Made by a program: the position numbers and the translations under genes. DNA of 64,000 nt from an uncultured Lentibacter sp. (lineage in GTDB: Bacteria; Pseudomonadota; Alphaproteobacteria; Rhodobacterales; Rhodobacteraceae), in assembly GCA_947497495.1 (NCBI GenBank), contig CANMGT010000005.1, positions 124,001 through 188,000 of the forward strand, in the 5' to 3' direction. Of this stretch, positions 34,005 to 44,693 are shown piece by piece. The notes under the pieces are model-generated. The model was not told the origin of the DNA, did not search any database, and worked only from the letters and a program-made list of their open reading frames with translations. The stretch's first letter is position 1, and every line of letters starts with the position of its first letter.

Positions 34005-34745
34005 ATGATGGGTGACGTTACATATTGGGGCGCTGCTCTGGCGGGGCTGGTTGCTTTCTTTACCCCCTGCATTTTGCCGATGGTGCCGTTTTACCTGAGT
34101 TATATGGCGGGCATCTCCATGAGCGAGCTGCGCGAGGAGGGCGACATTGCCCCCGGTGCGCAGAAGCGGTTGGTTATTTCGGCGGTGATGTTTGCGCTGG
34201 GTGTCACCACGATCTTCATGCTGCTTGGTCTTGGGGCCACGGCGCTGGGCCAGACGTTTGGTCAGTGGAAAGACACGCTAAGCTATGTGGCGGCTGCGGT
34301 TATCTTCTTGTTCGGGCTTCATTTTCTCGGCGTTATCCGGATCGGCTTTCTGTATCGCGAGGCGCGGATGGAGAGCAAGGCCGACCCCTCGACAGTGTTT
34401 GGCGCTTACATCATGGGCCTTGCCTTTGGCTTTGGCTGGACAGCCTGCGTCGGCCCGGTGCTGGCGACGATCCTTATGATGGCGTCCGGCATGGGCGAGC
34501 TGTGGCGCGGCGCCTTGCTTTTGGCGGTGTTCGGCCTTGGCATGACAACGCCCTTTGTTGTGGCGGCGCTGTTTGCAAAGCCCTTCCTCGGGGCGATGGG
34601 CCGTTTCCGCCAGTATCAGGGCGCTGTTGAAAAGGTGATGGGCGTGATGCTGATCATCTTTGCGATCTTGATTGCGACCAACTCGGTTTCGATCATTTCG
34701 AATTGGTTGATAGAGGTTATGCCGAGCTTCCAGACACTTGGTTAA
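34005..34745 (+). CDS. soxV: CcdA-type thiol electron transporter SoxV
   Basis: The 246-residue inner-membrane protein has six hydrophobic helices. The two redox cysteines are C22 in FFTPCILPMVP and C148 in GWTACVGPVLA, as in CcdA/DsbD-beta. It carries electrons from cytoplasmic thioredoxin to periplasmic SoxW/SoxS. Two ATGs in tandem open the gene after a strong GGAGGGGAG site. soxW follows after 33 bases. Confidence 0.95.
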   Translation: MMGDVTYWGAALAGLVAFFTPCILPMVPFYLSYMAGISMSELREEGDIAPGAQKRLVISAVMFALGVTTIFMLLGLGATALGQTFGQWKDTLSYVAAAVIFLFGLHFLGVIRIGFLYREARMESKADPSTVFGAYIMGLAFGFGWTACVGPVLATILMMASGMGELWRGALLLAVFGLGMTTPFVVAALFAKPFLGAMGRFRQYQGAVEKVMGVMLIIFAILIATNSVSIISNWLIEVMPSFQTLG

Positions 34746-34778
34746 GTGGACTGGGGCGGCGTTCAAGGGAGAGAGAGT

Positions 34779-35342
34779 ATGAAACGGATTTTAGCGACAC
34801 TTCTGGCAGTTTGCCTTGCGCTGCCCTTGGTGGCAGCGACGGTTGGCGACGACGGGCTGCACAAAGCTCCCTGGATGCGCGACACCTTCAAAGACCTGCG
34901 TGAAGACCTCGAGGAGGCGAACGCCGAGGGCAAGCGCCTTGCCATCATCATCGAGCAGCGCGGCTGTATCTACTGCAAGAAGATGCACGAGGAAGTTTTC
35001 CCCGACCCGGATATTGACGCTTACATCCGCGAAAACTTTTTCGTCGTACAAATTAATATGTATGGCGACGTCGAAGTGACAGATTTTGACGGCGAAACAC
35101 TCGCGGAGAAAGATATTGTTAAGAAGTGGGGTGCATTGTTCACTCCATTGATGATGTATTTTCCCGAGAAGGTGGCTGAGGGTGCCACGGCGCCACAGGC
35201 GGCTGTTGCACAGGTGCCCGGTGCCTTCGGCAAATGGACGACACTCAACATGCTGACCTGGGTGAACGAGAAGGGCTATGAGACGGACGAGCCTTTCCAG
35301 AAATATCACGCACGCATGTTGCAAACGCAACTATCGGAATGA
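34779..35342 (+). CDS. soxW: periplasmic thioredoxin SoxW
   Basis: The 187-residue protein has a signal peptide (residues 1-20, ending PLVAAT) and a thioredoxin-like domain with C63-IY-C66 in EQRGCIYCKKMHEEVF. The LFTPLMMYFPEK segment holds the cis-proline. It is the periplasmic partner of SoxV. The ATG at 34779 follows GGGAGAGAG; a GTG start directly after soxV would add 11 unlikely residues. It precedes the soxX promoter region. Confidence 0.92.
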   Translation: MKRILATLLAVCLALPLVAATVGDDGLHKAPWMRDTFKDLREDLEEANAEGKRLAIIIEQRGCIYCKKMHEEVFPDPDIDAYIRENFFVVQINMYGDVEVTDFDGETLAEKDIVKKWGALFTPLMMYFPEKVAEGATAPQAAVAQVPGAFGKWTTLNMLTWVNEKGYETDEPFQKYHARMLQTQLSE

Positions 35343-35501
35343 TTCTGTTCCGGTTTGGATCAAAACAATGGAAACAGGCCTAGAGTCACAACAAATTTGC
35401 AAATTCATTTCTATGAATTTGTTGTTGCGCCGCTAGTTCCTGTCAACTACGGTATACAAAGCTAACCTCGCCGTAGAACACGGGTAGCCAAGGGAGGAAA
35501 T
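35343..35501 (+). promoter_or_regulatory. soxX promoter region with SqrR-type operator
   Basis: Two overlapping perfect palindromes occupy 35388-35425. The inner one has nine-base arms (35400-35408 and 35413-35421) and contains ATTC (35403-35406)-N8-GAAT (35415-35418), the spacing I recall for SqrR/BigR operators. The outer one pairs ACAACAAATT (35388-35397) with AATTTGTTGT (35416-35425). They lie about 77 bases before soxX, where SoxR is known to bind in related clusters. Confidence 0.75.
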
Positions 35502-35978
35502 ATGAGGATTACAACACTTGCACTGGTGGCAACGCTGTCAGCCGGATCGGCATACGCCGAAATGGTTGCGCCTGCTGATGTGAAATTCACCGAAGACGGT
35601 GCTGTCGAAATGTCCCTCACGGGCGTTGCGGGCAATGCCGAAGAAGGTAAAGCCATTATGGTTTCCAAAAAGTTGGGCAACTGTGTGGCATGCCACGCAG
35701 CCTCGGCTTACTCGGAAGCGGCTTTCCCCGGGAATGTCGGGCCAAGCCTTGATGGTGTCGCTGACCGTTGGAACCAAGCTGAACTGCGCGGTATCCTGAC
35801 GAACTCAAAACTCACATATGAAGGCACAGTCATGCCGGCCTACTACAAGGTTGACGGCTTTACGCGCCCAGGCAATGCCTACACGGGCAAAGCCGCTGAC
35901 GACAGTTTTGGCCCGCTGCTTTCTGCGCAGCAAGTCGAAGACGTTGTTGCCTTCCTCATGACAATGAAAGACGGATGA
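35502..35978 (+). CDS. soxX: SoxX c-type cytochrome
   Basis: The 158-residue periplasmic protein has a signal peptide (residues 1-19) and one haem site C61-VA-C64-H65. The distal ligand is M111 in EGTVMPAYY, as in SoxX. With SoxA it forms the SoxAX complex that joins thiosulfate to the SoxY cysteine and passes on electrons. A GGAGGAA site precedes the ATG. It begins the soxXYZA gene run. Confidence 0.96.
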   Translation: MRITTLALVATLSAGSAYAEMVAPADVKFTEDGAVEMSLTGVAGNAEEGKAIMVSKKLGNCVACHAASAYSEAAFPGNVGPSLDGVADRWNQAELRGILTNSKLTYEGTVMPAYYKVDGFTRPGNAYTGKAADDSFGPLLSAQQVEDVVAFLMTMKDG

Positions 35979-36023
35979 TAGGCGGTAAGCCTTTCATTTT
36001 AAACGATATCTAAGGAGAGAGAC

Positions 36024-36440
36024 ATGGAATTCTCACGACGCGATACACTGGCCCTCGGGGCAGGTGCTGTTGCTCTCGCAGTTCTGCCGTTCCAGGTGAA
36101 CGCGGCTGCAGACGAAGCGATTGCGGCCTTCACGGGCGGTGCAGACGTTGCTGAAGGCGGCGTAACACTTACAGCCCCTGAAATTGCTGAAAACGGTAAC
36201 ACTGTTCCCGTCAGCGTTGATGCGGCAGGCGCCACATCTATCTTGCTGTTGGCGGCGGGCAACCCGACACCGGGTGTTGCAACGTTCAACTTCGGCGAGC
36301 TTGCGGGCAGCCAGAGCGCCTCGACGCGTATTCGCCTTGCAGGCACGCAAGACGTTGTTGCGATTGCCAAAATGGCAGACGGCAGCTTTGCGCGCGCAGC
36401 TTCGACAGTAAAAGTAACAATCGGCGGCTGCGGCGGCTAA
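36024..36440 (+). CDS. soxY: SoxY sulfur carrier
   Basis: The 138-residue protein has a Tat signal (SRRDTLALGAGAVALAVLPF) and ends VKVTIGGCGG. The penultimate-region Cys (C136) in the GGCGG swinging arm is the thiosulfate attachment site. It pairs with SoxZ to carry sulfur intermediates between SoxAX, SoxB and downstream steps in the periplasm. TAAGGAGAG precedes the ATG. soxZ follows after 17 bases. Confidence 0.97.
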   Translation: MEFSRRDTLALGAGAVALAVLPFQVNAAADEAIAAFTGGADVAEGGVTLTAPEIAENGNTVPVSVDAAGATSILLLAAGNPTPGVATFNFGELAGSQSASTRIRLAGTQDVVAIAKMADGSFARAASTVKVTIGGCGG

Positions 36441-36457
36441 TTTAGGAGACTTAAGAC

Positions 36458-36787
36458 ATGGCAGATGGTGTAAAACCCCGCGTCAAAGCGCCTAAAAAGG
36501 CAGCAGCTGGTGACGTTGTAACTCTGAAAACCCTGATCAGCCACAAAATGGAATCAGGTCAACGCAAAGACAAAGACGGTAACTTGATCCCACGTTCGAT
36601 CATCAACCGTTTCACCTGCGCGTTTAACGGCAAAAGCATTGTCGATGTGACACTCGAAGCAGCGATCTCGACAAACCCATACTTCGAATTCGAAGCGACC
36701 ATTCCTGAAGCCGGTGACCTCGAGTTCACTTGGTATGACGATGATGGCTCGGTATACGAAGACAAAAAGTCGGTCGCGATCGGCTGA
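36458..36787 (+). CDS. soxZ: SoxZ carrier partner
   Basis: The 109-residue protein has no signal peptide of its own; it is exported with SoxY through the Tat route. It shows the Ig-like fold of SoxZ: TLISHKMESGQRKDKDGNLIPRSIINRFTCAFNGK and YFEFEATIPEAGDLEFTWYDDDG. The conserved order soxXYZAB and the AGGAG site support the call. Confidence 0.97.
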   Translation: MADGVKPRVKAPKKAAAGDVVTLKTLISHKMESGQRKDKDGNLIPRSIINRFTCAFNGKSIVDVTLEAAISTNPYFEFEATIPEAGDLEFTWYDDDGSVYEDKKSVAIG

Positions 36788-36849
36788 TCATTAACTGCAT
36801 GGTGCCTTGCCCCGAAAGAAGGGCAAGGTGCTTTCCAAGGGAGGAATGC

Positions 36850-37701
36850 ATGAACTTCAAGACAATGTCTCTGATCAGTGCCGTCGCGCTCGCTCTGCCA
36901 ACACTTGGTATGGCCGACGCGGATGATGACACGCTGGTGATCAACGAAGAAATCAAAATCGTAACCAAAGCTCCGGCCCCGGCCCATCTGGACGGTGCTC
37001 TGGATGAAGTCATTTCTGGCTGGCATTTCCGTGCAGACGGAACGCAAGCCATGGAAATGGATGACTTTGACAACCCGGGCATGCTGGCTGTTGAAACGGG
37101 CGAAGAGCTCTGGAACACTGTTGAAGGCTCTGAGGACAAGTCCTGTGCGAGCTGTCACGGTGACTCGGCCTCTATGGCAGGTGTGAAAGCCGTTTACCCG
37201 AAGTGGAACGACGCGGCTGAAGAAGTCTACACCATCCAGATGCAAGTCAACGACTGCCGTGAAAACCGCATGGGTGCAGAACCATGGAAAACCGACAAAG
37301 GCGGCTCCATTCCGATGGAAGCACTGCTGGCATCGGTTTCACGCGGCATGCCTGTGAACGTCGCAATCGACGGGCCGGCCCAAGCGACTTGGGAGCATGG
37401 CAAAGAGCTTTACTACACACGCACAGGCCAACTCGACCTGAGCTGCGCAAGCTGCCACGAAGACAACTATGGCAACATGATCCGTGCGGATCACCTCAGC
37501 CAGGGCCAGATCAACGGTTTCCCGACTTACCGTTTGAAAAACGCCAAGCTGAACGGTGCTCACAGCCGCTTTAAAGGCTGTATCCGTGACACGCGTGCCG
37601 AAACATACAGCCCAGGTAGCCCCGAGTTTGTGGCACTTGAGCTTTATGTCGCAAGCCGCGGCAACGGTCTGTCTGTCGAGGGGCCTTCAGTCCGTAACTA
37701 A
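36850..37701 (+). CDS. soxA: SoxA dihaem cytochrome c
   Basis: The 283-residue periplasmic protein has a signal peptide (residues 1-22) and two haem sites, C99-AS-C102-H103 and C199-AS-C202-H203. The active-site cysteine C244 in RFKGCIRDTRAE binds haem and takes part in joining thiosulfate to SoxY. Two CxxCH sites place it in the dihaem class. The ATG at 36850 follows GGGAGGAATGC; the frame begins earlier at 36799, but those residues are not SoxA-like. Confidence 0.97.
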   Translation: MNFKTMSLISAVALALPTLGMADADDDTLVINEEIKIVTKAPAPAHLDGALDEVISGWHFRADGTQAMEMDDFDNPGMLAVETGEELWNTVEGSEDKSCASCHGDSASMAGVKAVYPKWNDAAEEVYTIQMQVNDCRENRMGAEPWKTDKGGSIPMEALLASVSRGMPVNVAIDGPAQATWEHGKELYYTRTGQLDLSCASCHEDNYGNMIRADHLSQGQINGFPTYRLKNAKLNGAHSRFKGCIRDTRAETYSPGSPEFVALELYVASRGNGLSVEGPSVRN

Positions 37702-37709
37702 ACTTATCC

Positions 37710-37744
37710 GGCCCGCACCGAGCAATTGGTGCGGGCCTTCGTTT
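37710..37744 (+). terminator. intrinsic terminator or attenuator after soxA
   Basis: The ten-base arms GGCCCGCACC (37710-37719) and GGTGCGGGCC (37728-37737) enclose an eight-base loop, followed by TTCGTTT. It lies nine bases after the soxA stop and 68 bases before soxB. It may reduce soxB transcription relative to soxXYZA, or separate the two units. Confidence 0.8.
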
Positions 37745-37811
37745 GTCAAAACGCATTAGATTTTGTGCATATGTTGTGCCGCTAATGCATCTTAAATGAA
37801 GGGTTCAAACC

Positions 37812-39509
37812 ATGATCTCACGTCGCGACTTTCTCCAGGTTTCCATGGCGGCTTCGGCGCTGTATGGGACGAGCGGATTTGGCAATTGGGCCCGTTTGGC
37901 GGCTCAGCAAGCGCTGACGCAAGACCAACTGCTTGAGTTTGAAACCTTCGGCAATGTCAGCCTCATCCACATCACCGATATTCACGCCCAGCTGAAGCCG
38001 ATCTACTTCCGCGAGCCGAGCATCAACATCGGCGTTGGCGGCAACAAAGGCGCGGTTCCGCATGTGACGGGCTCTGATTTCCGCAAACTCTACGGCATCG
38101 ACGACGGCTCGCACGCTGCCTACGCTTTGACGTATGACGACTTTACATCGCTGGCTCAAGGCTATGGCCGCGTTGGCGGGCTTGACCGTGTCGCAACCGT
38201 AGTGAACGCGATCCGCGCTGACCGTCCCGATGCGCTGCTGCTTGACGGTGGTGACACGTGGCACGGCTCATACACCTGTTACCAGACCGAAGGCCAAGAC
38301 ATGGTCAACGTGATGAACGGGCTCAAGCCTGACGCGATGACGTTCCACTGGGAGTTCACACTGGGCTCTGGGCGGGTGAACGAACTTGTCGAAAGCTTGC
38401 CGTTTACTTCTCTGGGCCAGAACATTTTTGATTCTGAATGGGACGAGCCTGCTGAGCTCTTCAAGCCTTACAAAATGTTCGAGCGCGGCGGCGTGAAGAT
38501 CGCCGTGATCGGGCAGGCCTTCCCCTATATGCCGATCGCGAACCCGCGTTGGATGTTCCCCGAGTATTCTTTCGGCATCCGCGAAGACAACATGAAAGAA
38601 ATGGTTGCCGAGGTGCGTGGCAAGGGCGCCGAACTTGTCGTTTTGCTCAGCCACAACGGCTTTGACGTCGACAAGAAGATGGCTGGCAATGTCGAGGGGA
38701 TCGATGTGATCCTGTCAGGCCACACCCACGATGCGCTGCCCGAGCCTGTGCTTGTCGGCAAGACGCATATCATTGCCTCAGGCTCGAACGGCAAGTTCGT
38801 AAGCCGCGTTGATCTGGATGTGCGCGACGGCGAGATGAAAGGCATCAAGCACAAGCTGATCCCGATTTTCTCTGACGTGATCGCGCCTGATGCGGATATG
38901 GCGAAGCTTATCGACGTACAACGCGCACCGTATGCGGACCAACTTTCTGAAGTGATCGGTAAGACAGATTCGCTTCTCTATCGCCGCGGCAACTTCAACG
39001 GATCATGGGATGACCTGATCTGCGATGCGCTGATTTCCGAGCGCGAGGCCGACATTGCGATGTCGCCCGGTGTGCGTTGGGGACCGAGCATTTTGCCGGG
39101 CCAGGAGATCACCCGTGAAGACATCTGGAACGTAACCTCAATGAGCTACGGTGAGGCTTACCGCTCTGAAATGACTGGGGAATTCATCCACACTATCCTT
39201 GAAGACGTGGGCGACAACCTGTTCAACCCCGATCCCTACTACCAACAGGGTGGTGACATGGTTCGGATTGGTGGCATGGGCTACAAGATCGACGTGACCA
39301 AGCCGCAGGGTGAGCGCATCACAGATATGACGCTGCTCAAAACCGGTGAGAAGATCGACCCGAGCAAGACATATGTTGTCGCGGGTTGGGCAAGTGTCAA
39401 CGAAGGCACAGAAGGTCCGCAGATTTGGGATGTGGTGGAAGACCACATCAAAAAACAGGGCACGATCAAGCTGGATCCAAACAACTCAGTTCAGGTCGTC
39501 GGCGCCTAA
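37812..39509 (+). CDS. soxB: SoxB thiosulfohydrolase
   Basis: The 565-residue protein has a Tat signal (MISRRDFLQVSMAAS). It shows dinuclear-manganese phosphoesterase-fold motifs: LIHITDIHAQL, LLDGGDTWHGS, AMTFHWEFTLGSGR (where 5'-nucleotidases have GNHE), LLSHNGFDVD and LSGHTHDALPEP. It hydrolyses the sulfonate from SoxY-bound thiosulfate to release sulfate. It is the last sox gene here: a strong terminator follows, and soxCD, which usually complete the oxidation, are absent from the window. Confidence 0.97.
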   Translation: MISRRDFLQVSMAASALYGTSGFGNWARLAAQQALTQDQLLEFETFGNVSLIHITDIHAQLKPIYFREPSINIGVGGNKGAVPHVTGSDFRKLYGIDDGSHAAYALTYDDFTSLAQGYGRVGGLDRVATVVNAIRADRPDALLLDGGDTWHGSYTCYQTEGQDMVNVMNGLKPDAMTFHWEFTLGSGRVNELVESLPFTSLGQNIFDSEWDEPAELFKPYKMFERGGVKIAVIGQAFPYMPIANPRWMFPEYSFGIREDNMKEMVAEVRGKGAELVVLLSHNGFDVDKKMAGNVEGIDVILSGHTHDALPEPVLVGKTHIIASGSNGKFVSRVDLDVRDGEMKGIKHKLIPIFSDVIAPDADMAKLIDVQRAPYADQLSEVIGKTDSLLYRRGNFNGSWDDLICDALISEREADIAMSPGVRWGPSILPGQEITREDIWNVTSMSYGEAYRSEMTGEFIHTILEDVGDNLFNPDPYYQQGGDMVRIGGMGYKIDVTKPQGERITDMTLLKTGEKIDPSKTYVVAGWASVNEGTEGPQIWDVVEDHIKKQGTIKLDPNNSVQVVGA

Positions 39510-39528
39510 AACCTTGTACAGCGAATAG

Positions 39529-39559
39529 AAACGCCCGCGAAATCTCGCGGGCGTTTTTG
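39529..39559 (+). terminator. strong intrinsic terminator after soxB
   Basis: The 12-base arms AAACGCCCGCGA (39529-39540) and TCGCGGGCGTTT (39545-39556) enclose a four-base AATC loop and are followed by TTTTTG. It lies 20 bases after the soxB stop and could also serve the convergent moxR gene. It marks the end of the sox transcription unit. Confidence 0.9.
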
Positions 39560-39568
39560 CTTGGAACG

Positions 39569-39616
39569 ACCAAGAAAATTCGAATTTTCTTGGTAAGTTT
39601 CTTCAAAGAAATTTGG
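39569..39616. repeat. dispersed palindromic element, copy 1
   Basis: A perfect 26-base palindrome (39569-39594, core AAAATTCGAATTTT flanked by ACCAAG and CTTGGT) is followed by a second inverted repeat, TTTCTT-CA-AAGAAA, and ATTTGG. The same composite order occurs at 44694-44739, and a partial copy lies near 42345. It sits between convergent soxB and moxR. Confidence 0.8.
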
Positions 39617-39619
39617 TGC

Positions 39620-40459
39620 TTATCGCTGTTGTCGCGCCATGAACGCCAGCCGCTCAAACAGGTGCACGTCTTGCTCGTTCTTTAAGAGGGCTCCGTGCAG
39701 CTTCGGCAGGGCGTTGGCACCGTCGCGTTTCAAGTCTTCCGGTGTCAGGTCTTCAGCGAGCAGCAGCTTGAGCCAGTCGAGCACTTCCGAGGTAGAGGGC
39801 TTCTTTTTCAAGCCCGTTTGCTCGCGGATTTCGTAAAATTGCGTCAGGGCTGTTGTGAGTAGGGCTTCCTTGATGCCCGGGTGGTGCACTTCCACGATCT
39901 TGCGCATCGTTTCGGCTTCGGGGAAGCGGATATAGTGGAAGAAGCAGCGGCGCAAAAAGGCGTCGGGCAGCTCTTTTTCGTTGTTTGACGTGATGATGAT
40001 CACCGGCCTGTTCTTGGCTTTGATCGTCTCGCCGGTTTCGTAGACATGAAATTCCATCCGGTCGAGTTCCTGCAGCAAGTCGTTGGGGAACTCGATATCC
40101 GCTTTGTCGATTTCATCGATCAAAAGCACGACGCGCTCTTCGGTTGCGAAGGCTTCCCAGAGCTTGCCGGGTTTGATGTAATTGGCCACATCATGCACCC
40201 GCTCTTCGCCGAGTTGGCTGTCACGCAGGCGGCTGACGGCGTCGTATTCGTAGAGGCCTTGTTGGGCTTTCGTCGTGGACTTGATGTTCCACTCGATCAT
40301 TTTCATGCCCAGAGCGCTGGCAACCTGACGTGCGAGTTCGGTTTTGCCTGTGCCCGGCTCCCCCTTCACAAGAAGGGGCCGCTCAAGCATCACTGCGGCG
40401 TTCACCGCTGTTTTCAAGTCGTCCGTTGCGATGTAGTCGTCTGTTCCGTCAAATTTCAT
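39620..40459 (-). CDS. MoxR family AAA+ ATPase
   Basis: The 279-residue ATPase has Walker A GEPGTGKT (residues 33-40) and Walker B VVLLIDEIDKAD. The sensor region VIIITSNNEKELPDAFLRRCFFHYIRFPE is typical of the APE2/MoxR branch, whose members act as chaperones that mature metal- or cofactor-containing complexes, usually with a VWA-domain partner. No VWA gene is adjacent. The start MKFDGTDDYI at 40459 matches the conserved family opening; a five-residue extension is possible. Confidence 0.9.
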   Translation of the reverse strand: MKFDGTDDYIATDDLKTAVNAAVMLERPLLVKGEPGTGKTELARQVASALGMKMIEWNIKSTTKAQQGLYEYDAVSRLRDSQLGEERVHDVANYIKPGKLWEAFATEERVVLLIDEIDKADIEFPNDLLQELDRMEFHVYETGETIKAKNRPVIIITSNNEKELPDAFLRRCFFHYIRFPEAETMRKIVEVHHPGIKEALLTTALTQFYEIREQTGLKKKPSTSEVLDWLKLLLAEDLTPEDLKRDGANALPKLHGALLKNEQDVHLFERLAFMARQQR

Positions 40460-40641
40460 TGTTCGCTCGTCCATTTGATCACATTTTCATCGCGCAACCT
40501 AGCTGAGACGCCTTTTCGCCGCAATGCGATGTTAACAGGTAGTGACAATTGCCTTCTGGAGGAGTAATAGCGCGCCATAGGGGAGCGCGATTTGGGAGTT
40601 TTGACATGAACGAAGCGCGTTTGGGAAAAAAGGAAGAGACC

Positions 40642-41064
40642 ATGAAAGCAGAGCTGTTTCTGCCAGATGACTACCGCCCAGCGGAAGACGAGCCTTTTAT
40701 GAACGACCTTCAGCTTGAGTATTTTCGCCGCAAGCTGACGGCCTGGCGCGACGAGTTGCTGGAAGGCAGTCGCGATACCATTGAAGGCTTGCAAGAGGGC
40801 ACACGCAGCATCCCTGATGTTGCCGACCGTGCCTCGGAAGAAACTGACCGTGCGCTTGAGTTGCGCACGCGCGACCGCCAACGCAAGCTCGTGTCCAAGA
40901 TTGATGCCGCGCTACGCCGGATTGACGAAGGCGAGTTTGGCTATTGCGAGGTGACGGGTGAGCCGATTTCGCTCAAACGCCTTGATGCGCGGCCGATCGC
41001 ACAGATGAGCCTTGAAGCGCAAGAACGCCACGAGCGTCGCGAAAAAGTTCACCGCGACGACTGA
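40642..41064 (+). CDS. dksA: DksA family RNA polymerase-binding regulator
   Basis: The 140-residue protein contains the coiled-coil region (about residues 20-80, QLEYFRRKLTAWRDELLEGSRDT) and the C-terminal GEFGYCEVTGEPISLKRL. Only one of the four zinc-finger cysteines of E. coli DksA remains (GYCEVTG; the later pair reads SLEA), a pattern common in alphaproteobacteria. It would tune transcription with ppGpp. The ATG at 40642 follows AGGAAG; an earlier ATG at 40606 would add 12 residues. Confidence 0.92.
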   Translation: MKAELFLPDDYRPAEDEPFMNDLQLEYFRRKLTAWRDELLEGSRDTIEGLQEGTRSIPDVADRASEETDRALELRTRDRQRKLVSKIDAALRRIDEGEFGYCEVTGEPISLKRLDARPIAQMSLEAQERHERREKVHRDD

Positions 41065-41099
41065 CCGCGACGACTTAGGGCGCGAGTTGTGAGACTTAT

Positions 41100-41130
41100 A
41101 AAAGCGCCGGGGCTGTCTCTGGCGCTTTTT
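41100..41130 (+). terminator. intrinsic terminator after dksA
   Basis: The nine-base arms AAAAGCGCC (41100-41108) and GGCGCTTTT (41121-41129) enclose a 12-base loop and end in a T-run. It lies 35 bases after the dksA stop and just before the monooxygenase gene. Confidence 0.82.
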
Positions 41131-41144
41131 GGTTGAGGGCGGCC

Positions 41145-42311
41145 ATGTTGGATAAATTGAAAATTACGATCGTCGGCGCCGGAATTGGCGGGCTGGCGCT
41201 TGCCCGCATTCTGGCCATGCGCGGTGCGCAGGTGACAATTCTTGAGCAGGCCGATGCCATCACAGAAGTCGGGGCTGGCTTGCAGATCTCGCCAAACGGC
41301 TTGGCTGTGTTGCGCGCGATGGGGCTGGAAGGGCTGTTGATGGACAGCGGCGCTGTGCTCGCCGACACCGTGCGTTTGAAAGACTACAAGGGCGCAGATG
41401 TTGTCGCGCTTGATCTCACGCAGCTCTCGCCGCAGAAATACTACTTCGTGCACCGCGCTGACTTGATCGGTTTGCTTGAGCAGGGCGCGCGCGAGGCGGG
41501 TGTCACGATCGTGCTGAACGCGCAGGTCGCGCATGTTTCGGGCGGTTCACACCCGTTTGTCAGCACAAAAGACGGCAGGCGCTTTGAGGCTGATGTGATC
41601 GTCGGGGCCGACGGTGTGCACTCTGTTGTTCGAAAAGTTCTGAACGGTGACAAGCCGCCGTTTTTCACTGGCAATGTGGCTTGGCGCGCCGTTGTGCCGA
41701 ATGTTTACGGGCGGGTCAGCGATGTGCAGGTGCACATGGGGCCGCGCCGGCATTTGGTGAGCTACCCGCTGCGTGGCGGCGAATTTGTTAACCTTGTCGC
41801 TGTAGCGGAGCGCCGTGACTGGGTTGGGGAAAGCTGGACGCTGGCGGATGATCCGGCCAACCTTTGCGCGGCTTTTGATGATTTCGGCGAAGCCCCGCGC
41901 GCAATGCTCGCGGCTGTTCGTGAGGTTAAGCAGTGGGGCCTGTTCCGTCATGAGGTTGCGCAGGCCTGGCATGGCGACGGGCTTGCATTGTTAGGCGATG
42001 CTGCGCATCCGACATTGCCGTTTATGGCGCAGGGGGCAGTTATGGCGCTGGAAGACGCCTGGGCTTTCGGCCTAGCTCTTGAGCGGGCGGAGAGCGTAGA
42101 GCAGGGGCTGGAACGCTATCAGAGCTTGCGGTTAGAACGCGTGAAAAAGGTGATCAATAGAGCCACCGGCAATGCGTGGAAATACCACCTCAGCAATGGC
42201 GCGATGCGCTTTGCGGCGCATACGGCGCTCAGGCTTGGGGGGCGGTTCGCGCCGGGTGCGATGCTCAGGCAGTTTGACTGGATCTACGGTTACGATGTGA
42301 CGAAACTCTAG
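41145..42311 (+). CDS. FAD-dependent monooxygenase (salicylate-hydroxylase-like)
   Basis: The 388-residue flavoprotein has the FAD-binding GAGIGG (residues 11-16). It also carries the group A monooxygenase motifs VIVGADGVHSVVR and LLGDAAHPTLPFMAQGAVMALEDAWAF. It hydroxylates an aromatic ring with NAD(P)H and oxygen; salicylate, 6-hydroxynicotinate and related substrates are typical for the subfamily. No companion pathway genes lie next to it. GAGGG precedes the ATG. Confidence 0.88.
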   Translation: MLDKLKITIVGAGIGGLALARILAMRGAQVTILEQADAITEVGAGLQISPNGLAVLRAMGLEGLLMDSGAVLADTVRLKDYKGADVVALDLTQLSPQKYYFVHRADLIGLLEQGAREAGVTIVLNAQVAHVSGGSHPFVSTKDGRRFEADVIVGADGVHSVVRKVLNGDKPPFFTGNVAWRAVVPNVYGRVSDVQVHMGPRRHLVSYPLRGGEFVNLVAVAERRDWVGESWTLADDPANLCAAFDDFGEAPRAMLAAVREVKQWGLFRHEVAQAWHGDGLALLGDAAHPTLPFMAQGAVMALEDAWAFGLALERAESVEQGLERYQSLRLERVKKVINRATGNAWKYHLSNGAMRFAAHTALRLGGRFAPGAMLRQFDWIYGYDVTKL

Positions 42312-42321
42312 AAGCAAGCGC

Positions 42322-42345
42322 CGGAAAAATAGACTTTTCCGTTTC
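42322..42345 (+). terminator. hairpin after the monooxygenase gene
   Basis: The seven-base arms CGGAAAA (42322-42328) and TTTTCCG (42335-42341) with a six-base loop are followed by TTTCATTTT. It lies between convergent genes, 10 bases after the monooxygenase stop. The following ATTTTCTTCGAAGGAAAT is a near-palindrome resembling part of the dispersed element. Confidence 0.6.
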
Positions 42346-42363
42346 ATTTTCTTCGAAGGAAAT

Positions 42364-42389
42364 GGCGCAGCCCGCCGGTGGGCCGCGCC
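42364..42389 (-). terminator. hairpin after enolase
   Basis: The arms GGCGC-A-GCCC and GGGC-C-GCGCC pair with one internal mismatch. It lies nine bases after the enolase stop on the minus strand; no long T-run follows, so termination is moderately supported. Confidence 0.55.
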
Positions 42390-42398
42390 GAGTTAGAC

Positions 42399-44641
<2,243 letters not shown>

Positions 44642-44693
44642 GGGAGGTTCCGGAAAGTTGCCTTTCGTCTCTCTGCCCATCGGCGCGGGGGTG

